Source: Pseudoflavonifractor capillosus (lineage in GTDB: Bacteria; Bacillota; Clostridia; Oscillospirales; Oscillospiraceae). Taken from it: 42,017 bases of DNA. The notes under the pieces were generated by a model. It searched no databases, was not told the DNA's origin, and saw only the letters and a list, made by a program, of their open reading frames with translations. The first letter of the stretch is position 1. Each line of letters opens with the position of its first letter. The translations under genes were made by a program, and so were the position numbers. This document shows positions 7,075 to 15,928 of the stretch, piece after piece. Location: positions 1 through 42,017 of the forward strand of contig NZ_JACJJE010000028.1 in NCBI RefSeq assembly GCF_016899775.1, in the 5' to 3' direction.

Positions 7075-9510
7075 TTACAGACGGGTGGGTACGTGCCAGA
7101 TATCGCCGGCGTAATCCCGGATGGACCGGTCGGCGGCGAAGATGCCGGAACGGGCGATGTTGATGAGGGACATCTGGTTCCAGAGCTTGCGGTCGGCGTA
7201 AGTCTCAATGGCGCGGCGGTGGGCCTGGCAGTAGCTGTCAAAGTCGGCCAGGAGCAGGTACTCGTCGGCCGGGCTGCCGCCCGCACCCACCAGGAGCCGG
7301 TCGGCAATGTCGTTGTAGTCTACACCGTCGCCGAAGCCGGCGCGGATCTGATCCAGCACCCGCTTGATGGCCGGATTGCTGTTGTAATAGTTGGCGGGGA
7401 TATAGCCCTGGTTCTTCAGCTGAACCACCTGATCGGCGGTGAGGCCGAAGAGGAAGATATTCTCGTCGCCCAGCTGCTGGTGCATCTCCACGTTGGCGCC
7501 GTCCAGGGTGCCGATGGTCAGGGCGCCGTTCATCATGAACTTCATGTTGCCGGTGCCGCTGGCCTCCTTGCCGGCGGTGGAGATCTGCTCGCTGATCTCA
7601 GAGGCGGGCATGAGCTTCTCCGCCAGAGAGACCCGGTAGTTCTCTAAAAAGACCACCTGGAGCTTATCCTTGCAGATGGGGTCGGCGTTGATCTGGGCGG
7701 ACAGGGAGTTGATGAGCTGGATGATCTTCTTGGCCACGTGGTAGCCGGGGGCCGCCTTGGCGCCGAAGAGGAAGGTCTGGGGAGTGAACTCCATGTTGGG
7801 GTTATCCCGCAGCTGGTTGTACAGGTGGATGATGTGCAGCACGTTCAGAAGCTGCCGCTTGTACTCGTGGAGGCGCTTCACCTGCACATCAAAGACGGCG
7901 TCGGTGTTCAGCTGCACGCCGGACTCCCGGGCCACGTAGGCGGCGAAGCGGCGCTTATTCTCCTTCTTGATGGCCTCCAGCTGGGCCAGGACGCTCTGGT
8001 CGTCCTTGTACTTCTCCAGGCCGCGGATGGCCTCCGGGTGGAGCAGGTAGTCGTCCCCACCGGTGCACTCCTTCACCAGGGCGTCCAGCTTGGGGTTGAT
8101 CTGGGACAGCCAGCGGCGGTGGTCCACACCGTTGGTGACGTTCTTGAACTGCTCCGGACGCATGGTATAGGCGTCGTGGAACACATCCTGCTTCAAAATC
8201 TCCGAGTGGAGGGCGGATACGCCATTCACCGCGTAACAGGCGCACACGCACAGGTTGGCCATGCGCACCTCGCCGTTCCAGATAATGGCCATCTTGGAGA
8301 CCTTGCTCTGGTCGCCGTGGAAGTGCTGCTCCAGTGTGCGCTGATACCGGGCGGCGATCTCCTTCAAAATCTGCCAGATACGGGGCAGGAGGTTCTCAAT
8401 GAGCCCCTGGGGCCAGCGCTCCAGGGCCTCGGCCAGGACGGTGTGGTTGGTGTAGGCCACCGTGTGGGTGACGATGTTCCAGGCGTCGTTCCAGCTGTAA
8501 CCCTCCACGTCCAGGAGAATCCGCATGAGCTCGGGAATCACCAGGGTGGGGTGGGTGTCGTTGATCTGGATGACGTGCTTCTCGTGGAAGTTCCGCAGGG
8601 TGCCGTACTGGGCCCGGTGCTGACGCACGATAGACTGGACGGTGGCGGAGACAAAGAAATACTGCTGCTTCAGGCGCAGGGACTTACCCTCGTAGTGGTT
8701 GTCGTCGGGGTAGAGCACCTTGGCGATGACCTCGGCCATGGCCTGCTGCTCCACCGCCTTCAGATACTCGCCCCGGGAGTAGTAGCTCATATCCACAGGG
8801 ACAGGGCTCTTGGCGTCCCACAGACGCAGGGTGTTGGTGTGGCGGGTCTTATAGCCGGCGATCTCCATGTCCCGGGGGATGGCCAGGACGGTGGTGTAGC
8901 CCACGTGCTCCGGGTGATTGACCCCCCGCTCGTCCCAGTGGTCCACCACCTTGCCGCCGAAGCGGACCTCCTCGGTCTCGTCCACCTTGGGGATGAGCCA
9001 GGCGTCGCCCAGGCCCAGCCAGTTGTCGGCCTGCTCCACCTGCTTGCCGTCCACGATCTTCTGCTTGAAGATGCCCAGCTCGTAGCAGATGGTATAGCCG
9101 GTAGCGGGGATCTCCAGGGTGGTCATGGAGTCCAGGTAGCAGGCGGCCAGACGGCCCAGGCCGCCGTTGCCCAGGCCGGCGTCCGGCTCCTTCTCAAACA
9201 GGTCGGAGGCAGAGAAGCCCAGGTCCTCCAGCGTGTCCTTCAGGGTATCCAGAAGGCCCAGATTGTAGGCGTTCTTTTCCAGGGAACGGCCCATCAGAAA
9301 TTCCAGAGACAGGTAGTGGACCTGGCGCTGCTGGCCCTCCCACACCTGATTGCCTGTCTCCATCTGGTGGCTGGACATGATGTCACGGAGCACCAGTGCG
9401 CAGGCCTTGAACATATGGTTGGGGGTGGCGTCATCCACGTCGCGCCCAAAGTTGCGGCGGAGCTTGCCGACGATCATCTCGGTAAGCTGGGCCTTGGTAT
9501 ATTCAGCCAT
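7075..9510 (-). CDS. glgP: Glycogen phosphorylase
   Basis: A GT35 phosphorylase that releases glucose 1-phosphate from alpha-1,4-glucan with pyridoxal phosphate as cofactor. The product is 811 residues, the normal length for the family. The PLP-binding lysine is Lys657 in GTGNMKF, inside the conserved block SGTGNMKFMMNGALTIGTLD. The N-terminal substrate region LEFLMGRSLEKN and GNGGLGRLAACYLDSM is intact. I place the start at the ATG at 9510 because GGGAGG lies 8 nt upstream; an in-frame GTG seven codons earlier overlaps that site. The gene has its own sigma-A-like promoter and terminator, so it is transcribed apart from the glgBCDA genes upstream. This allows breakdown to be controlled separately from synthesis. 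Confidence 0.96.
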   Translation of the reverse strand: MAEYTKAQLTEMIVGKLRRNFGRDVDDATPNHMFKACALVLRDIMSSHQMETGNQVWEGQQRQVHYLSLEFLMGRSLEKNAYNLGLLDTLKDTLEDLGFSASDLFEKEPDAGLGNGGLGRLAACYLDSMTTLEIPATGYTICYELGIFKQKIVDGKQVEQADNWLGLGDAWLIPKVDETEEVRFGGKVVDHWDERGVNHPEHVGYTTVLAIPRDMEIAGYKTRHTNTLRLWDAKSPVPVDMSYYSRGEYLKAVEQQAMAEVIAKVLYPDDNHYEGKSLRLKQQYFFVSATVQSIVRQHRAQYGTLRNFHEKHVIQINDTHPTLVIPELMRILLDVEGYSWNDAWNIVTHTVAYTNHTVLAEALERWPQGLIENLLPRIWQILKEIAARYQRTLEQHFHGDQSKVSKMAIIWNGEVRMANLCVCACYAVNGVSALHSEILKQDVFHDAYTMRPEQFKNVTNGVDHRRWLSQINPKLDALVKECTGGDDYLLHPEAIRGLEKYKDDQSVLAQLEAIKKENKRRFAAYVARESGVQLNTDAVFDVQVKRLHEYKRQLLNVLHIIHLYNQLRDNPNMEFTPQTFLFGAKAAPGYHVAKKIIQLINSLSAQINADPICKDKLQVVFLENYRVSLAEKLMPASEISEQISTAGKEASGTGNMKFMMNGALTIGTLDGANVEMHQQLGDENIFLFGLTADQVVQLKNQGYIPANYYNSNPAIKRVLDQIRAGFGDGVDYNDIADRLLVGAGGSPADEYLLLADFDSYCQAHRRAIETYADRKLWNQMSLINIARSGIFAADRSIRDYAGDIWHVPTRL

Positions 9511-9578
9511 TCGGAATGCCTCCCGTTTCACAAAATCAAATCAAAGGGAATTGGAAAGATTTTTCCCTACCCGGTGAT

Positions 9579-9607
9579 ATTGTATCAGATTTTCCAGGGA
9601 GCGTCAA
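9579..9607 (-). promoter_or_regulatory. Sigma-A-type promoter for glgP
   Basis: On the minus strand, TTGACG (9607-9602), a 17-bp spacer and TACAAT (9584-9579) lie about 70 bp upstream of the glgP start. The same TTGACG -35 hexamer is used at the glgB promoter. Confidence 0.8.
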
Positions 9608-9687
9608 TGTACAGAAGAGTGCAAAAGCGGGGAGGATTTTCCCGGTTCCATGCTGTTTTGACAAGGGCTCCCGGCATTGGGAAATGG

Positions 9688-9715
9688 AAAGCCCTCCGCC
9701 GGAGCGGAGGGCTTT
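9688..9715 (-). terminator. Terminator of the glgBCDA transcript
   Basis: A perfect 12-bp stem AAAGCCCTCCGC / GCGGAGGGCTTT with a 4-nt loop lies 12 bp after the glgA stop. Only a short T run follows on the minus strand (TTTCCATTTCCC), so termination may be partial. Confidence 0.7.
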
Positions 9716-9726
9716 GGAGACCGGCC

Positions 9727-11163
9727 TCAGCCGGAAATGCGCTGGTAAATATCGATGTATTCCTGGGCGGAGTGATCCCAGCTGAAATCGGCGGTCATGC
9801 CTTCCTTCTGCAGGCCGCGCCAGGCCTCCTTGTTGTTGTGGTACAGATCCACAGCCTCCCGGATGACCCAGAGCATATCCCCGGCGTTGATATCCGAGAA
9901 GGTAAAGCCGCGACCGGTGCCCTCGAACTTGTTGTAGGGCAGGACGGTGTCCTTCAGGCCGCCGGTCTCCCGGACCACGGGCACGGTGCCGAAGCGCATG
10001 GCGATCATCTGGCTCAGGCCGCAGGGCTCGCTGATGGAGGGCATGAGGAAGATGTCGGCGCCGGCATAGATCATGTCGGAGAGGGGGGCGGAGTAGGTGA
10101 TCTGGGCGGAGAAGCGGCCGGGATACTGGCGCTGAGCGTTGCGGAAGGCCTCCTCGTACTGCCAGTCGCCGGTACCCAGCACCACCATCTGCACATTCAT
10201 CTCCATGATCTGGTGGAGCACGTCGGTGACCAGAGAGAAGCCCTTGTGGCCCACCAGACGGGAGACGCAGGCGATAATGGGGGCGGATTCGTCCTCCCGC
10301 AGGCCCACCGCCTTCTGGAGGGCCAGCTTGCAGGCGGTCTTGCCCTTGGCGGGGTTCTTGGCGGTGAAGTTGGCCGCCAGGCCGGGCTTCTTGGCCGGAT
10401 CGTAGAGGGCCATGTCAATGCCGTTGAGGATGCCCTGGAGCTTGCCGCTCTGCTGGTTGATGACCGCGTCCATGCCGTGGGCATAGAAGGGCATACGCAG
10501 CTCCTGAGCGTAGGTGGGCGACACGGTGGTCACATAGGTGGAGGCCATGATGGCGCCCTTCATCAGGTTCACATCTCCGTGGAAGGCCAGCATCCCCTCG
10601 TTGAAGTAGTTGCGGCCCAGACCGATGACATCCTCCAGAACCTGGTCGCCGTAACGGCCCTGATACTCAATGTTGTGGATGGTGAACACGCTCTTGGCGT
10701 TGCCCAGCTGGGGGATGCGGTACTTGTCCTCCAGCAGGTAGACGGGTACCAGGGCGGTCTGCCAGTCGTTGCAGTGGATGATGTCGGGCCACCAGTCCAG
10801 CTGTCCCGGCGTCTCGATGACGGCCCGGGAGAAGTAGGCGAACCGCTCGCAGTCGTCGAAGTGGCCATACATCTGCCAGCGCTTGAAGTAGTACTCGTTG
10901 TCCACAAACCAGTAGGTGACCCCGTCCCGCTCCAGCTGGAAGATGCCGCAGTACACCTGCCGCCAGGACAGCGTGACGTTGAAATACTTCAGGAAGGTCA
11001 TCTGGCTGCGCCACTCCCCGCTGACGCCCTCGTACAGGGGGAGAATAACCTTGACCTCATGGCCGGCCTGGGCCAGAGCTTTGGGCAGGGAGCCGGCCAC
11101 ATCGGCCAGACCGCCGGTTTTGATGAAGGGCACCGCTTCCGAGGCGGCAAACAGGATTTTCAT
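9727..11163 (-). CDS. glgA: Glycogen synthase (ADP-glucose)
   Basis: A GT5 glucosyltransferase that transfers glucose from ADP-glucose to the non-reducing end of a growing alpha-1,4-glucan. The product is 478 residues, the usual bacterial length. The ADP-glucose-binding motif KTGGLADV is at 15-22. The C-terminal GT-B lobe holds SEPCGLSQMIAMRFGTVPVV, the nucleotide-sugar site with the conserved acidic residue, followed by RETGGL. The ATG at 11163 matches the universal start of the family (MKILFAASE), with GGAGAAAGGGG upstream. Upstream extension of the frame has no support. It follows glgD by 94 bp on the same strand and is the last gene before the hairpin terminator. It works with GlgC/GlgD, which supply ADP-glucose, and GlgB, which branches the product. 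Confidence 0.96.
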   Translation of the reverse strand: MKILFAASEAVPFIKTGGLADVAGSLPKALAQAGHEVKVILPLYEGVSGEWRSQMTFLKYFNVTLSWRQVYCGIFQLERDGVTYWFVDNEYYFKRWQMYGHFDDCERFAYFSRAVIETPGQLDWWPDIIHCNDWQTALVPVYLLEDKYRIPQLGNAKSVFTIHNIEYQGRYGDQVLEDVIGLGRNYFNEGMLAFHGDVNLMKGAIMASTYVTTVSPTYAQELRMPFYAHGMDAVINQQSGKLQGILNGIDMALYDPAKKPGLAANFTAKNPAKGKTACKLALQKAVGLREDESAPIIACVSRLVGHKGFSLVTDVLHQIMEMNVQMVVLGTGDWQYEEAFRNAQRQYPGRFSAQITYSAPLSDMIYAGADIFLMPSISEPCGLSQMIAMRFGTVPVVRETGGLKDTVLPYNKFEGTGRGFTFSDINAGDMLWVIREAVDLYHNNKEAWRGLQKEGMTADFSWDHSAQEYIDIYQRISG

Positions 11164-11257
11164 AGTAAGACCCCTTTCTCCAGACAAATTTACAGACGAG
11201 ACCGCCGGGGGGACAGGGCAGGAACTGCACCGCCTCCCCGGCGGGAACAATGTAGGA

Positions 11258-12370
11258 TTACACCACGGAGCCCTTGGCGATGGCCAGAGGATAGGTGAGA
11301 TGGCCCATCAGCATGCGGTCCTGGTTGACGGTGACGTCCTTGTCGGTGATCACATAGGACAGAGAGGCGCCGCTCTTGACCACGGTGCCCTGCATCAGCA
11401 CACAGTTGGACACCTTGGCGCCCTTCTCGATGACCACGTGGCGGGAGACGATGGAGTTCTCCACCTCGCCCTCGATGAGGCAGCCGTCGGCCACCAGGGA
11501 GTGGATGGACTTGGCGTCGGGGCCGTAGTAGGTGGAGGGACTGGAGCGGTCCTTGGTGCGGATGGGCCGGGCGGGGTTGAACAGGTCGTCCCGCACGGCG
11601 GGGTCCAGCAGGTCCATGGAGCGCTCGAAGTAACCGCTCACTGACTGGAAGCGGGCCACATAGCCCTGGTGCACGTAGGACATGAGCTTCAGGGTCTTCA
11701 GACGGGGCTGGAGCACGCCGCGGCTGAAGTTGATGATGTCATGGGCGGCGCAGTAGTCCACCATATCCAGCAGCAGCTTCTTGGAGAGGATGTAGACCTC
11801 CAGGCTCTCCAGCGTCTTGTCCGCGGCCACCGGGTGGACGGACAGGTCGGTGACCCGGCCCTCCTCATCCACCTCCACGTACTCGGAGAAGCGGGGAGCA
11901 CCCTTCAGGGTGGGGGTGCACACCATGGTCACATCGGCCCCGGTGTCGATGTGCTGCTGGAGCACCTCGGCCACCGGCAGGTTCACCGCCATGTCACCCC
12001 AGGCCAGAATCACATACTCCTGGCGGATGTTTTCCAGATAGTCGGCCACGCCGGCCAGGGCGTCCATGTTGCCCCGGTACTCGCCGCCCCGCTCCGCATA
12101 GCCGAAGGGGGGCAGGATGCGCAGGCCGCCGTGGCGGCGGGACAGCTCCCAATCCTTACCGGAGCCCACGTGGTCCAGCAGGGACTGATAGCTCTGATGT
12201 ACAATGATGCCCACGTCGGTGATGCCGGCGTTGACATAGTTGGAGAGCATGAAGTCCACCAGGCGGTACCGCCCGCCGAAGGGCAGGGAGCAGGTGTTCC
12301 GGGGACGGGTCAGCTCCCCCAGGTTGGCGTCGGACCGGTACGCAAAAATGATGCCGTGCAGGTCGTTCAT
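11258..12370 (-). CDS. glgD: Glucose-1-phosphate adenylyltransferase regulatory subunit GlgD
   Basis: The 370-residue partner of GlgC in the hetero-oligomeric ADP-glucose pyrophosphorylase of Firmicutes. It has the same nucleotidyltransferase fold plus a C-terminal left-handed beta-helix. The key nucleotide loop is degenerate: where GlgC has [10 protein letters not shown], this protein has [12 protein letters not shown] (10-21). The catalytic GDHIY block is replaced by WGDMAVN. These losses are the mark of GlgD, which in studied Bacillota has little activity alone and raises the activity of GlgC. The start ATG overlaps the glgC stop by 4 bp, pointing to translational coupling and equal stoichiometry. 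Confidence 0.95.
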   Translation of the reverse strand: MNDLHGIIFAYRSDANLGELTRPRNTCSLPFGGRYRLVDFMLSNYVNAGITDVGIIVHQSYQSLLDHVGSGKDWELSRRHGGLRILPPFGYAERGGEYRGNMDALAGVADYLENIRQEYVILAWGDMAVNLPVAEVLQQHIDTGADVTMVCTPTLKGAPRFSEYVEVDEEGRVTDLSVHPVAADKTLESLEVYILSKKLLLDMVDYCAAHDIINFSRGVLQPRLKTLKLMSYVHQGYVARFQSVSGYFERSMDLLDPAVRDDLFNPARPIRTKDRSSPSTYYGPDAKSIHSLVADGCLIEGEVENSIVSRHVVIEKGAKVSNCVLMQGTVVKSGASLSYVITDKDVTVNQDRMLMGHLTYPLAIAKGSVV

Positions 12371-13575
12371 GCCTGCTCACCTCCTTTCACATCTTCCCGG
12401 ATCATGGCGCTTGGCTTCACAACCGCCTTGTCTCCGATGGCAACGCCGCCGCCTACCACGGCAATGCCCCAGTCCGGGTCCTCGCTGGGAGGCGCGCCGA
12501 TGGTGGCCTCCTCCCCGATGACGGCGTTCTCCGCCACAATGGCGTAGGCCACAACGGCCCCCTTCTTCACCACTGCGCCGGGCATGAGGATGGAATACTG
12601 GACGTCGGCTCCTTCCTCCACCGTGACGGAGTGGAAGAGCACCGAGTTTTCCACCGAGCCGTCCACCTGGCAGCCGCCGGTGACCAGAGAGTGGGAGATC
12701 TGGGCGTTGGGGCCGGTGACATGGGGGGGCTTGATGGGGCTACGGGCGTAGATGGGCCAGCTGGGATCATACAGGTCGATGCCGCTGTGGGGGGCCAGCA
12801 TGTCCATGTTGGCATCCCACAGGGAGTTGATGGTGCCCACGTCCTTCCAATAGCCGGAGAAGCGGTAAGTCATCAGCTTCTCGCCGGCGGCGAGCATATT
12901 GGGGATGATGTTCTTGCCGAAGTCGTTGGAGGAGTTGGGGTCGGCCTCGTCGTCGATGAGGTACTGACGCAGCTTGGACCAGGTGAAGACATAGATGCCC
13001 ATGGAGGCCAGGGTGCTCTTGGGGTGCTGAGGCTTCTCCTCAAACTCGTAGACCTGGCCGTCCTCGTTGGCGTTCATAATGCCGAAGCGCTTGGCCTCCT
13101 CCAGGGTCACCTCCAGCACGGAGATGGTGCAGGCGGCCTCGGTCTTCTTGTGCTGGGCCACCATGTCGGAGTAGTCCATCTTATAGATGTGGTCGCCGGA
13201 GAGTATGACCACATAGTCCGGGTCGTACAGGTCCAGGAAGCCGATGTTCTGATAGATGGCGTTGGCGGTGCCCTTGTACCAGGTGCCCTGATCGCCCTCC
13301 CGCATGTAGGGGGGGAGGATGTGCACGCCGCCGTCGGACCGGTCCAGGTCCCAGGGCTGGCCGGAGCCGATGTAGCTGTTCAGCTCCAGGGGGCGGTACT
13401 GGGTGAGCACGCCCACGGTGTCGATGCCGGAGTTGACGCAGTTGGACAGGGGAAAGTCAATGATGCGGTACTTCCCGCCGAATGGGACGGCGGGCTTGGC
13501 CACCTGGCTGGTGAGGGCGTAGAGCCGGCTGCCCTGTCCGCCCGCCAACAGCATGGCCACAACTTCTTTTTTCAT
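12367..13575 (-). CDS. glgC: Glucose-1-phosphate adenylyltransferase catalytic subunit
   Basis: Makes ADP-glucose and pyrophosphate from ATP and glucose 1-phosphate, the committed step of bacterial glycogen synthesis. At 402 residues it is the usual length. The nucleotide loop [10 protein letters not shown] (9-18) is intact, as are [15 protein letters not shown] (27-41), the metal and product site GDHIY (127-131) and FEEKP (178-182), which binds glucose 1-phosphate. The C-terminal third forms the beta-helix with hexapeptide-like repeats that holds the oligomer together. The ribosome site AGAGGTGAA stands just before the ATG. It lies between glgB and glgD in an operon read from the glgB promoter. 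Allosteric control by glycolytic metabolites is known for the family but cannot be read from sequence here. Confidence 0.96.
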   Translation of the reverse strand: MKKEVVAMLLAGGQGSRLYALTSQVAKPAVPFGGKYRIIDFPLSNCVNSGIDTVGVLTQYRPLELNSYIGSGQPWDLDRSDGGVHILPPYMREGDQGTWYKGTANAIYQNIGFLDLYDPDYVVILSGDHIYKMDYSDMVAQHKKTEAACTISVLEVTLEEAKRFGIMNANEDGQVYEFEEKPQHPKSTLASMGIYVFTWSKLRQYLIDDEADPNSSNDFGKNIIPNMLAAGEKLMTYRFSGYWKDVGTINSLWDANMDMLAPHSGIDLYDPSWPIYARSPIKPPHVTGPNAQISHSLVTGGCQVDGSVENSVLFHSVTVEEGADVQYSILMPGAVVKKGAVVAYAIVAENAVIGEEATIGAPPSEDPDWGIAVVGGGVAIGDKAVVKPSAMIREDVKGGEQA

Positions 13576-13632
13576 ATGTCGTTCACCTCTGATGTAGTGT
13601 AAACTCCCCCAGATGGGAGGTGCACGCTGGAT

Positions 13633-15705
13633 TCAGGTTTCCGATTTGGCCTTGGGTCCGGGCCGGGCCGCAGCCTTGGATTTCCGGGCGGCCGTCTTGG
13701 CTGCGGCGGATTTTCCACCCTCCCCCGCCTTTTTGGCCTTAGAGGAGGTCTTCTTTTCGGCGGCCTCCTTGCTGGAGTCCTTCTTTTTCCGCACGGGATT
13801 GCGGTGGGTGCAGCGGTAGATCACTGCCGACATGGGGGGCAGGTCGATGGACAATGCCTGCTCCTGGTCGTGGCAGGGGGTGTTCACCGTCTTGAGGGGG
13901 GCGGTGTCTCCCAGGCCGCTGCCGCCGAACTCCTCGGCGTCGGTGTTGAAGATGGGGGCCCAGGTGCCCGCGAAGGGGGCGCCTACATAGTAGCCCTTCC
14001 GGTGGACGGGGGAGAAGTTGCAAACCACGATGAGCGGTTTGCCCTCCCGGTCCCAGCGCAGGAAGGCCACGGTGTCGGCCTTGTTGTCGTCGGCGCACAG
14101 CCACTGGAAGCCCTGCCAGGAGTCGTCCTGCTCCCACAGGGGGGACTCGGCCAGATAGAGGGCGTTGGCCGCCTTGAAGAAGGCGTGGAGCTTTTTGTGG
14201 GGCTCGTACTGGAGCAGGTGCCAGTCCAGAGAGTACTCGTAGTGCCACTCGTTCCACTGGCCGATCTCCGCCCCCATGAAGGAGAGCTTCTTGCCGGGGT
14301 GGGTGAGCATATAGGTGTAGAAGGCCCGGACGCCGGCGAACTTCTCCGGGTTGTCCCCGGGCATCTTGCCCAGGAAGGAACCCTTCATGTGGACCACCTC
14401 GTCGTGGGACAGGGGCAGGATATAGTTCTCCGAAAAGGCATACATGAGGGAGAAGGTGATGTCCCGGTGGTTGAACTGCCGGAAATAGGGGTCCAGCTTG
14501 ATGTAGTGGCAGATGTCGTTCATCCAGCCCATGTTCCACTTGAAGTTGAAGCCCAGGCCGCCGTCGTCCACCGGATAGGTCACCTTGGGCCAGGCAGTGG
14601 ATTCCTCGGCAATCATCAGCACGTCCGGGTGGGCGGCGAAGATGGTGGTGTTCAGCTTCTGGAAGAACTCGATGGCCTCCAGGTTCTCTTTGCCGCCGTG
14701 GATATTGGGCATCCAGGCTCCGTCCTGACGGCCGTAGTCCAGATAGAGCATGGAGGATACCGCGTCCACCCGCAGGCCGTCGGCGTGGTACTCCTCCAGC
14801 CAGAACATGGCGTTGGAGAACAGGAAGGAGCGCACCTCGTTCCGGCCCAGATCAAAGACCTGAGTGCCCCAGTCGGGGTGCTCCCCCTTTCGGGGGTCGG
14901 AGTACTCATAGGTGGGAGTGCCGTCGAAGTGATACAGGCCGAAGGCATCCCGGGGGAAGTGAGCGGGGACCCAGTCCAGAATCACGCCCACGCCCGCCTG
15001 GTGCAGCTGGTCGATGAGGTATTTGAGATCGTCGGGGGTGCCGAACCGGCTGGTGGCGGCAAAGTAGCCGGTGACCTGGTAGCCCCAGGAGGCATCCAAG
15101 GGGTGCTCCATCACCGGGAGCAGCTCCACATGGGTGTAGCCCATCTCCTTTACATAGGGGACCAGGTAGTGGGCGGTGTCCCGGTAGGATAGGAACTCCC
15201 CCTCGCCGGTGCGCCGCCAGGAGCCCAGGTGGCACTCGTAGATGTTCATGGGCCGGCGGTACGGGGGATTCTTGGCCCGGTACTCCAGCCAGCTCTTGTC
15301 CCCCCAGGGGTACTCGTCCAACTCGTAGATCTTGGAGGCGTTGCCCGGACGGGTCTCCGCGTGGAAGGCGTAGGGGTCGGCCTTGGCCACCACCTTGCCG
15401 TCTGGCCCCTGGATGGCATACTTATAGGTATCATAGCGCTTCAGGCCGGGAATGAATCCCTGCCAGATCCCGCCCTCCACCTTTTCCAGGGGAGCGGCGG
15501 TCTCATCCCATCCGTTGAAATCTCCGAAGACGCACACCTGCTTGGCGTTGGGCGCCCACACCCGGAAGGTGCAGCCGCTCTGGCCGTCCACCTCGTCGGC
15601 GTGGGCCCCAAAACACCGCCATGCGTGGCAGCTGCGCCCCTCCGAGAAGGCTTCCAACTCTAAAAACAGGTCATATTCGGATAGTTTTCCATGATAATTG
15701 ACCAA
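13633..15705 (-). CDS. glgB: 1,4-alpha-glucan branching enzyme with a basic C-terminal tail
   Basis: A GH13 enzyme that cuts alpha-1,4-glucan and re-attaches the piece through an alpha-1,6 bond. An N-terminal CBM48 module (TFRVWAPNAKQVCVFGDFNGW) precedes the (beta/alpha)8 barrel. The nucleophile is Asp314 in GLRVDAVSSM, the acid/base is Glu367 in MIAEESTAW, and LSHDEV holds the transition-state Asp. I favour the TTG at 15705 because GAGGTGATC, a perfect complement to the 16S rRNA tail, lies 8 nt upstream; a GTG at 15714 is the alternative. The last 57 or so residues are odd: a Lys/Ala/Ser-rich tail (RKKKDSSKEAAEKKTSSK and on) resembling histone H1 and not part of the enzyme fold. It is the first gene of the glgBCDA operon. 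Confidence 0.95.
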   Translation of the reverse strand: MVNYHGKLSEYDLFLELEAFSEGRSCHAWRCFGAHADEVDGQSGCTFRVWAPNAKQVCVFGDFNGWDETAAPLEKVEGGIWQGFIPGLKRYDTYKYAIQGPDGKVVAKADPYAFHAETRPGNASKIYELDEYPWGDKSWLEYRAKNPPYRRPMNIYECHLGSWRRTGEGEFLSYRDTAHYLVPYVKEMGYTHVELLPVMEHPLDASWGYQVTGYFAATSRFGTPDDLKYLIDQLHQAGVGVILDWVPAHFPRDAFGLYHFDGTPTYEYSDPRKGEHPDWGTQVFDLGRNEVRSFLFSNAMFWLEEYHADGLRVDAVSSMLYLDYGRQDGAWMPNIHGGKENLEAIEFFQKLNTTIFAAHPDVLMIAEESTAWPKVTYPVDDGGLGFNFKWNMGWMNDICHYIKLDPYFRQFNHRDITFSLMYAFSENYILPLSHDEVVHMKGSFLGKMPGDNPEKFAGVRAFYTYMLTHPGKKLSFMGAEIGQWNEWHYEYSLDWHLLQYEPHKKLHAFFKAANALYLAESPLWEQDDSWQGFQWLCADDNKADTVAFLRWDREGKPLIVVCNFSPVHRKGYYVGAPFAGTWAPIFNTDAEEFGGSGLGDTAPLKTVNTPCHDQEQALSIDLPPMSAVIYRCTHRNPVRKKKDSSKEAAEKKTSSKAKKAGEGGKSAAAKTAARKSKAAARPGPKAKSET

Positions 15706-15791
15706 TGAGATCACCTCATTCCTATCAGATCAGCCGATTTTGCGTCTAAAATGACAAGTGTGCAAAACCGAGATCCCTGATATTTATATAA

Positions 15792-15820
15792 ATTATACAA
15801 CACGCGTTTCACACCGTCAA
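15792..15820 (-). promoter_or_regulatory. Sigma-A promoter of the glgBCDA operon
   Basis: On the minus strand, TTGACG (15820-15815), a 17-bp spacer and a perfect TATAAT (15797-15792). Transcription would begin near 15785, giving an 80-nt leader before glgB. This is the best promoter match in the window. Confidence 0.9.
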
Positions 15821-15837
15821 GTCAAAAGGGTGTGAAA
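15807..15837. promoter_or_regulatory. Candidate operator overlapping the glgB -35 box
   Basis: Nine-base perfect inverted repeat TTTCACACC (15807-15815) and GGTGTGAAA (15829-15837), centres 22 bp apart, about two helical turns. The pair brackets and touches the -35 hexamer, where a bound dimeric repressor would block RNA polymerase. The identity of the regulator is unknown. Confidence 0.6.
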
Positions 15838-15868
15838 TGGAATTTTATAGAGCTGAATATACAGGGCA

Positions 15869-15915
15869 ATGTCCCGCCGCGCCGTTTTTCACAGAAAAGC
15901 CGCGCGGCGGGACAT
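15869..15915 (-). terminator. Long hairpin after the carboxypeptidase gene
   Basis: Fourteen-bp arms ATGTCCCGCCGCGC (15869-15882) and GCGCGGCGGGACAT (15902-15915) pair perfectly, with a further T/A-rich inner stem. No T run follows on the minus strand, so it may be a weak terminator or an RNA 3'-end stabiliser separating this gene from the glg promoter. Confidence 0.5.
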
Positions 15916-15928
15916 ATTTCATTTTGAC

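Noticed and set aside
7738-11298. A 1186-codon open frame antisense to glgP and glgA
   Set aside because: It runs across two well-identified genes and their terminator and promoter; the translation is low-complexity Val/Leu/Gly/His and matches no fold.
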